A stretch of DNA of 8,307 nucleotides from DATBED01 sp035480695 (lineage in GTDB: Bacteria > Patescibacteriota > Saccharimonadia > Saccharimonadales > UBA4665): the NCBI GenBank assembly GCA_035480695.1, contig DATIHM010000043.1, positions 1-8,307 of the forward strand. Reading direction: 5' to 3'. Of the stretch, positions 5,780-8,307 are shown piece after piece. A program made the translations under genes and the position numbers. The notes beneath the pieces are model-generated. The model made no database searches. It saw only the letters and a list, made by a program, of their open reading frames with translations, and was not told the DNA's origin. Numbering within the stretch: position 1 is the first letter of the stretch; every line of letters starts with the position of its first letter.

Positions 5780-6697
5780 ATGATTGTCACCCTGACGGGA
5801 GAGAACGCTTTCGGTTTAGGCGCGGAACTATCGAAGCTGGTCGGCCCGTTCGTGTCGGAAAACGGCGAGCTGGCGCTCGAGCGGCTCGACGGCGAAGAAG
5901 CCGAGTTAGCCCGCATGCAGGAAGCGCTGACCAGCCTACCGTTCCTGTCGGTGCGCAAAATGGTCGTGCTGCGCGCGCCGGGTAAAAATAAGCAGTTCGC
6001 CGAGTCGGCTGAACAAATTTTAGGCGGCGTGCCCGAATCCACCGATGTCATTTTGGTCGAGCCGAAGCTCGACAAACGCCTGAGTTACTATAAATTCCTC
6101 AAGAAAAATACGGATTTCCGCGAATTCCAGGAGCTTGATGCCAACGGCCTGGCGCGCTGGCTGAGCGAACAGGCAAAGACCCGAAACGGGAGTTTGAGCC
6201 AGGCAGACGCGCGCTACTTGGTTGAGCGGGTCGGCGCCAGCCAACAAATCCTGGCCAACGAACTGGAGAAGTTGCTACTGTACGATTCTAAGATCTCCCG
6301 CGAAACCATCGACCTGCTCACAGAAGCGTCACCGCAAAGCACCATTTTCCAGCTGCTCGAGGCGGCTTTCGCCGGCAACAAGAGGCGCGTGCTGCAGCTT
6401 TACGCCGAACAGCGCGCCCTCAAAGTCGAACCGCCGCAAATCGTCGCCATGCTAACTTGGCAACTGCATGTCTTAGCTATCATAAAGACAGCAGGGGAAA
6501 AGTCGGCCGACCAGATTGCCAGTGAAGCGCGTCTCAATCCGTTCGTGGTTCGCAAAAGCCAGGTAATCGCCCGCGACCTGAGCCTTTCGGAAGTCAAACA
6601 ACTCGTCGCTGACCTGCTCGAAATCGACGTCAAATCCAAAACCACTGGCATCGACCTCGACGAAGCCCTCCAAACCTACCTAATCAGGCTCGGATAG
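5780..6697 (+). CDS. holA: DNA polymerase III delta subunit (clamp loader)
   Basis: A 305-residue delta subunit of the clamp loader, which opens the beta sliding clamp and loads it on DNA with gamma/tau and delta'. It starts with MIVTLTGENAF, the strand and loop that replace the Walker A site in delta. It then has SLPFLSVRKMVVLRAPGK (52-69), ILVEPKLDKRLSYYKFLKK (91-109), and the helical domains with LSEQAKTRNGSLSQADARYL and the family ending KSKTTGIDLDEALQTYLIRLG. The absence of a P-loop is normal for delta. Length is in the usual range (about 300-345). The start is fixed by the TATAAT box 7 nt upstream and by homology. The stop (6695-6697) touches the last base of the convergent rpsT gene. 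A holA-rpsT neighbourhood is also known in Bacillus (yqeN-rpsT), which supports both calls. Confidence 0.93.
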   Translation: MIVTLTGENAFGLGAELSKLVGPFVSENGELALERLDGEEAELARMQEALTSLPFLSVRKMVVLRAPGKNKQFAESAEQILGGVPESTDVILVEPKLDKRLSYYKFLKKNTDFREFQELDANGLARWLSEQAKTRNGSLSQADARYLVERVGASQQILANELEKLLLYDSKISRETIDLLTEASPQSTIFQLLEAAFAGNKRRVLQLYAEQRALKVEPPQIVAMLTWQLHVLAIIKTAGEKSADQIASEARLNPFVVRKSQVIARDLSLSEVKQLVADLLEIDVKSKTTGIDLDEALQTYLIRLG

Positions 6698-7048
6698 TTA
6701 TTTCTTGGCAGGGGCTTTTTTAGTAGCTGGTTTCTTGGCTGCTGTTTTCTTAGCAGCTGGAGCGGCTTTCTTGGCAACCGGCTTGGCGGCAGCTTTACCC
6801 GGTTTGACACCGGCGGCCTTGGCGCGGGCGGCGGCTTGCTTCTTGAGGCGGGCGGCCTTGTTCTTGTGGATGACGCCCTTCTTGACAGCTATGTCGAGGT
6901 TGCTCTGGGCCGCGCTCTGCGTCTTGGCCGAGGGGCTCTTGGCGAACAGCTTAAGCGACGCTTTGAGGTTCCGCTTGGTCTTAGAGTTGCGCACCGAAGC
7001 CTTGCGGGCAACACGGACACGCTTCTTGGCTGACTGGATGATTGGCAT
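6698..7048 (-). CDS. rpsT: 30S ribosomal protein S20 with a long Lys/Ala/Pro tail
   Basis: A 116-residue S20, an early-binding protein contacting 16S rRNA at the bottom of the small subunit. Residues 1-80 are the S20 fold: MPIIQSAKKRVRVARKASVRN, NSKTKRNLKASLK, a spacer with NLDIAVKKGVIHKNKAARLKKQ, all highly basic and helical. The family is usually 85-90 residues. Here residues about 81-116 add a low-complexity tail built from KKAAP, AAKK, KKPA and APAKK units, like the tail of histone H1. The start is clear: ATG at 7048 with AAGGAG ending 4 nt upstream. It has the only complete promoter plus ribosome binding site in the window, as expected for high expression. It converges on holA with zero spacing, so its transcript must end within or beyond the holA 3' end. 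Confidence 0.94.
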   Translation of the reverse strand: MPIIQSAKKRVRVARKASVRNSKTKRNLKASLKLFAKSPSAKTQSAAQSNLDIAVKKGVIHKNKAARLKKQAAARAKAAGVKPGKAAAKPVAKKAAPAAKKTAAKKPATKKAPAKK

Positions 7049-7052
7049 GTAA

Positions 7053-7058
7053 CTCCTT
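7053..7058 (-). promoter_or_regulatory. Strong Shine-Dalgarno of rpsT
   Basis: AAGGAG on the minus strand, 4 nt before the ATG (spacer TTAC). This is the only strong ribosome binding site in the window and lies in a leader of about 38 nt. Confidence 0.85.
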
Positions 7059-7092
7059 GAGTTAAACTTTAATAATTTTAGAGTTGCGTATG

Positions 7093-7121
7093 ACTATAAC
7101 AGATACGGCCACTTCTTTCAA
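7093..7121 (-). promoter_or_regulatory. rpsT promoter (-35, 17-bp spacer, extended -10)
   Basis: On the minus strand TTGAAA (7121-7116) is followed by a 17-bp spacer and TGTTATAGT, an extended -10 with hexamer TATAGT (7098-7093). The predicted +1 is near 7086, giving a 38-nt leader. The -35 begins just 7 bp after the stop codon of the upstream minus-strand gene, so read-through from that gene could also reach rpsT. Confidence 0.75.
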
Positions 7122-7128
7122 CCGTATT

Positions 7129-7380
7129 TCAGGCAGCGTCCTCTTCGCCTTGTAAATCAAAATGTAGGCCACCGACCTTGGGAGTATGGCTGCCACTAGT
7201 TGTATCCCACTCTAACCGCTCGTATTCTGCAGGATTCATATAGTGCTTACCTTGGCAGTGGAAATGGCCATGTTCGTGTTGCGGAGTTTCAGGTTCGCGT
7301 AGGAACTCGAGGGTTTTGCGGCCTAAGTCCCGTGCAGTTTCAATCTTTGTCCGAACGGTCTGAAGCACATCGAAGTTCAT
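7129..7380 (-). CDS. Small His/Cys-rich protein of unknown function
   Basis: An 83-residue protein not recognised. Residues 1-28 look like an amphipathic helix (FDVLQTVRTKIETARDLGRKTLEFL). Residues 34-47 are QHEHGHFHCQGKHY, holding His35, His37, His39, His41, Cys42 and His46, an obvious candidate metal-binding cluster. The rest has NPAEYERLEWD and ends in an acidic tail (GEEDAA). There is no TM helix or signal peptide. The frame is open back to a GTG at 7443, giving 104 residues, but that N terminus (AKGTGNSSTKGLFLRR) looks non-coding. I prefer the ATG at 7380, with a weak AGG ribosome site about 7 nt upstream. It is divergent from the DHH-like gene and upstream of rpsT on the same strand. 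The gene is probably real, since a coherent helix plus motif is uncommon by chance, but I see no homologue from memory. Confidence 0.6.
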   Translation of the reverse strand: MNFDVLQTVRTKIETARDLGRKTLEFLREPETPQHEHGHFHCQGKHYMNPAEYERLEWDTTSGSHTPKVGGLHFDLQGEEDAA

Positions 7381-7400
7381 AATTAGGCCTATTCGCCTCA

Positions 7401-7406
7401 AGAATA
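7401..7406 (-). promoter_or_regulatory. Possible -10 box of the His-rich gene
   Basis: The minus strand carries TATTCT, giving a +1 near 7394 and a leader of about 14 nt before the ATG at 7380. The -35 position reads TGGTAA, which is weak. It is listed because it fits the short-leader pattern of the other genes. Confidence 0.3.
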
Positions 7407-7454
7407 ACCCTTTAGTCGACGAATTACCAGTCCCTTTTGCCACTTCTGTAAAAA

Positions 7455-7469
7455 ACGGTGGACAACCGT
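7455..7469 (-). terminator. Weak hairpin with U-run, possible attenuator-like element
   Basis: Read on the minus strand, ACGGT-TGTCC-ACCGT forms a 5-bp stem with a 5-nt loop, followed at once by six T (7455-7450, the first being the last base of the stem). This resembles a short intrinsic terminator pointing into the His-rich gene. No gene lies upstream of it on that strand, so if real it would act on an upstream-initiated leader. The stem is short and may be chance. Confidence 0.25.
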
Positions 7470-7485
7470 AAGCGTTTATGGTAGC

Positions 7486-7514
7486 CTGAAAGGTGACAAT
7501 TCCTCAAATAAAAT
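7486..7514 (+). promoter_or_regulatory. Probable promoter of the DHH-like gene
   Basis: CTGAAA (7486-7491) and TAAAAT (7509-7514) are spaced by 17 bp. The predicted +1 is near 7521, with a 12-nt A-rich leader and no Shine-Dalgarno before the ATG at 7533. The -35 matches the consensus at 4 of 6 positions. Confidence 0.45.
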
Positions 7515-7528
7515 CCTCAAAAATAAAA
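7501..7528 (+). repeat. Short A-rich tandem repeat before the DHH-like gene
   Basis: TCCTCAAATAAAA (7501-7513) is followed directly by TCCTCAAAAATAAAA (7514-7528). The two copies differ by two inserted A. The first copy contains most of the proposed -10 box. It could be a slippage product; a regulatory role is speculative. Confidence 0.5.
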
Positions 7529-7532
7529 AGCT

Positions 7533-8307
7533 ATGGATGACGCCAAACAACAGCTCGTAGAACGGCTCAAGTCGGGTAATAATATCCTGGTAACGGTCAG
7601 CCGGAACCCTTCGGTGGACCAGCTGGCGGCCTGTCTCGGCCTAGCGCTGCTGCTCAACAAGCAGGGCAAGCACACGGCGGCGGTCTTCAGCGGCAACGTG
7701 CCGTCGACGATTGAGTTTTTGAAACCCGAAGACACGCTCGAAAAGAACACCGACAGCCTACGCGATTTCATCATCGCGCTCGACAAGTCCAAAGCCGACA
7801 AGCTGCGCTACAAAGTCGAAGACAACGTGGTGCGCATCTTCATCACCCCTTATAAGACTTCTATCAGCGAGGCTGATTTGGATTTCAGCCAGGGTGACTT
7901 CAACGTCGATGTGGTCGTCGCGCTCGGCGTTTCGCAGCAGGAAGACCTGGACGAAGCCATCACGGCGCACGGCCGCATCCTGCATGACGCTACAGTCGCC
8001 AGCGTCAACACCTCCGGCCAGGGCGGCCTGGGCAGCATCAACTGGCAGGATCCGCAAGCCAGCTCCCTGAGTGAATTAGTGACGGAATTGGCTCAGGCGG
8101 TTGCACCGAACCTGCTCGACGAACAGATTGCGACGGCCCTTTTGACGGGAATCGTCTCAGCGACCGACCGCTTCTCAAACGACAAGACTTCTTCGCAGAC
8201 CATGAGCGCCAGCGCAACCCTCATGAACGCCGGCGCCAACCAGCAATTGGTTGCCAGCAAGTTGGAAGAGCCCAAGCAGCAGCACATCGCCACAGCGCCG
8301 ACCGATA
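7533..8307 (+). CDS. DHH-family-like protein with a degenerate active site (3' end beyond the window)
   Basis: An open frame of 258 codons with no stop before the window edge, so partial. The pattern follows the DHH/DHHA1 phosphoesterase fold (nanoRNase/pAp phosphatase relatives). It has SRNPSVDQLAACLGLALLL (23-41), where the family has a NPDxDAxGS metal motif, and VPSTIEFLKPED (56-67). DVVVALGV (126-133) is in place of motif II, HGRILHDATVASVNTS (146-161) in place of the DHH motif, and TALLTGIVSATDRFSNDKTS (201-220) is the familiar GI-x-x-DT-x-F element. Several metal-binding Asp and His residues are replaced (PSVD rather than PDxD; HDATV rather than DHH), so catalysis is doubtful. I recall similar proteins in other CPR genomes, which may mean a conserved non-catalytic or altered role. 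The start at 7533 is the first ATG and fits the promoter. It is divergent from the His-rich gene. Confidence 0.68.
   Translation, partial: MDDAKQQLVERLKSGNNILVTVSRNPSVDQLAACLGLALLLNKQGKHTAAVFSGNVPSTIEFLKPEDTLEKNTDSLRDFIIALDKSKADKLRYKVEDNVVRIFITPYKTSISEADLDFSQGDFNVDVVVALGVSQQEDLDEAITAHGRILHDATVASVNTSGQGGLGSINWQDPQASSLSELVTELAQAVAPNLLDEQIATALLTGIVSATDRFSNDKTSSQTMSASATLMNAGANQQLVASKLEEPKQQHIATAPTD

Noticed and set aside
6714..6723. A T-run after holA that could be a terminator
   Set aside because: No stem precedes it on the plus strand, and the run is explained by Lys codons of rpsT.
6705..7052. An Ala/Leu-rich 115-codon plus-strand open frame that looks hydrophobic
   Set aside because: It is the complement of the lysine/alanine-rich rpsT gene. 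The apparent membrane character is a by-product of Lys and Ala codons.
7381..7443. An upstream GTG start for the His-rich protein
   Set aside because: The extra 21 residues are low-quality and span the likely promoter. The ATG at 7380 is more economical.
1..8307. Alternative code with TGA as glycine (SR1/Gracilibacteria type)
   Set aside because: No recognised gene needs an in-frame TGA, and one gene ends with TGA.
1..8307. CRISPR array, tRNA, insertion sequence or phage genes
   Set aside because: I saw no regularly spaced repeats, tRNA-like clover arms, transposase motifs or terminal repeats when reading both strands.

Overview
The window is compact bacterial chromosomal DNA, moderately GC-rich, read with the standard stop codons (TAA, TAG and TGA are all used). 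My best guess for the source is a Candidate Phyla Radiation (Patescibacteria) genome, probably Candidatus Saccharibacteria. This rests on remembered protein style: an orphan one-TM protein, a minimal DUF721 protein, a divergent DHH-like protein, and very tight packing with promoters almost touching start codons. No rRNA or universal marker phylogeny is available here, so the assignment is inference.

Layout, left to right. (1) A one-TM secreted-domain protein of unknown function (13-576, +) and a HAD-superfamily hydrolase (591-1175, +). (2) A minus-strand pair, cyclopropane-fatty-acid synthase (cfa, about 1384-2505) overlapping a small DUF721/DciA-like gene by 8 bp (1155-1391). (3) Divergent from cfa, formamidopyrimidine-DNA glycosylase (mutM, 2564-3433, +). 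(4) A fused trehalose-6-phosphate synthase/phosphatase (otsAB, about 3430-5628, -). (5) Divergent from it, DNA polymerase III delta (holA, 5780-6697, +), meeting ribosomal protein S20 (rpsT, 6698-7048, -) end to end. (6) A small His/Cys-rich unknown protein (7129-7380, -). (7) Divergent from it, a DHH-family-like protein (from 7533, +) that runs off the right edge.

Functional picture. cfa (membrane lipid cyclopropanation), otsAB (trehalose) and mutM (8-oxoguanine repair) are all stress-protective functions, placed next to replication and translation housekeeping genes (holA, DUF721/DciA-like, rpsT). They are not one operon. The only clear co-transcribed pair is cfa with DUF721.

Regulation is the most striking feature. 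At four genes (HAD, cfa, mutM, holA) a good -10 hexamer lies 6-7 nt before the ATG, so the predicted transcription start is the A of the ATG or one base before it. This implies leaderless mRNAs. Only rpsT has a complete -35/-10 promoter plus a strong Shine-Dalgarno. All three convergent gene pairs overlap or abut with no room for an intergenic terminator.

No stretch above 300 bases lacks a gene. The longest non-coding gaps are 5629-5779 and 7381-7532, both divergent promoter regions. I see no tRNA, rRNA, CRISPR, insertion sequence or phage gene, and no convincing new multi-gene system.
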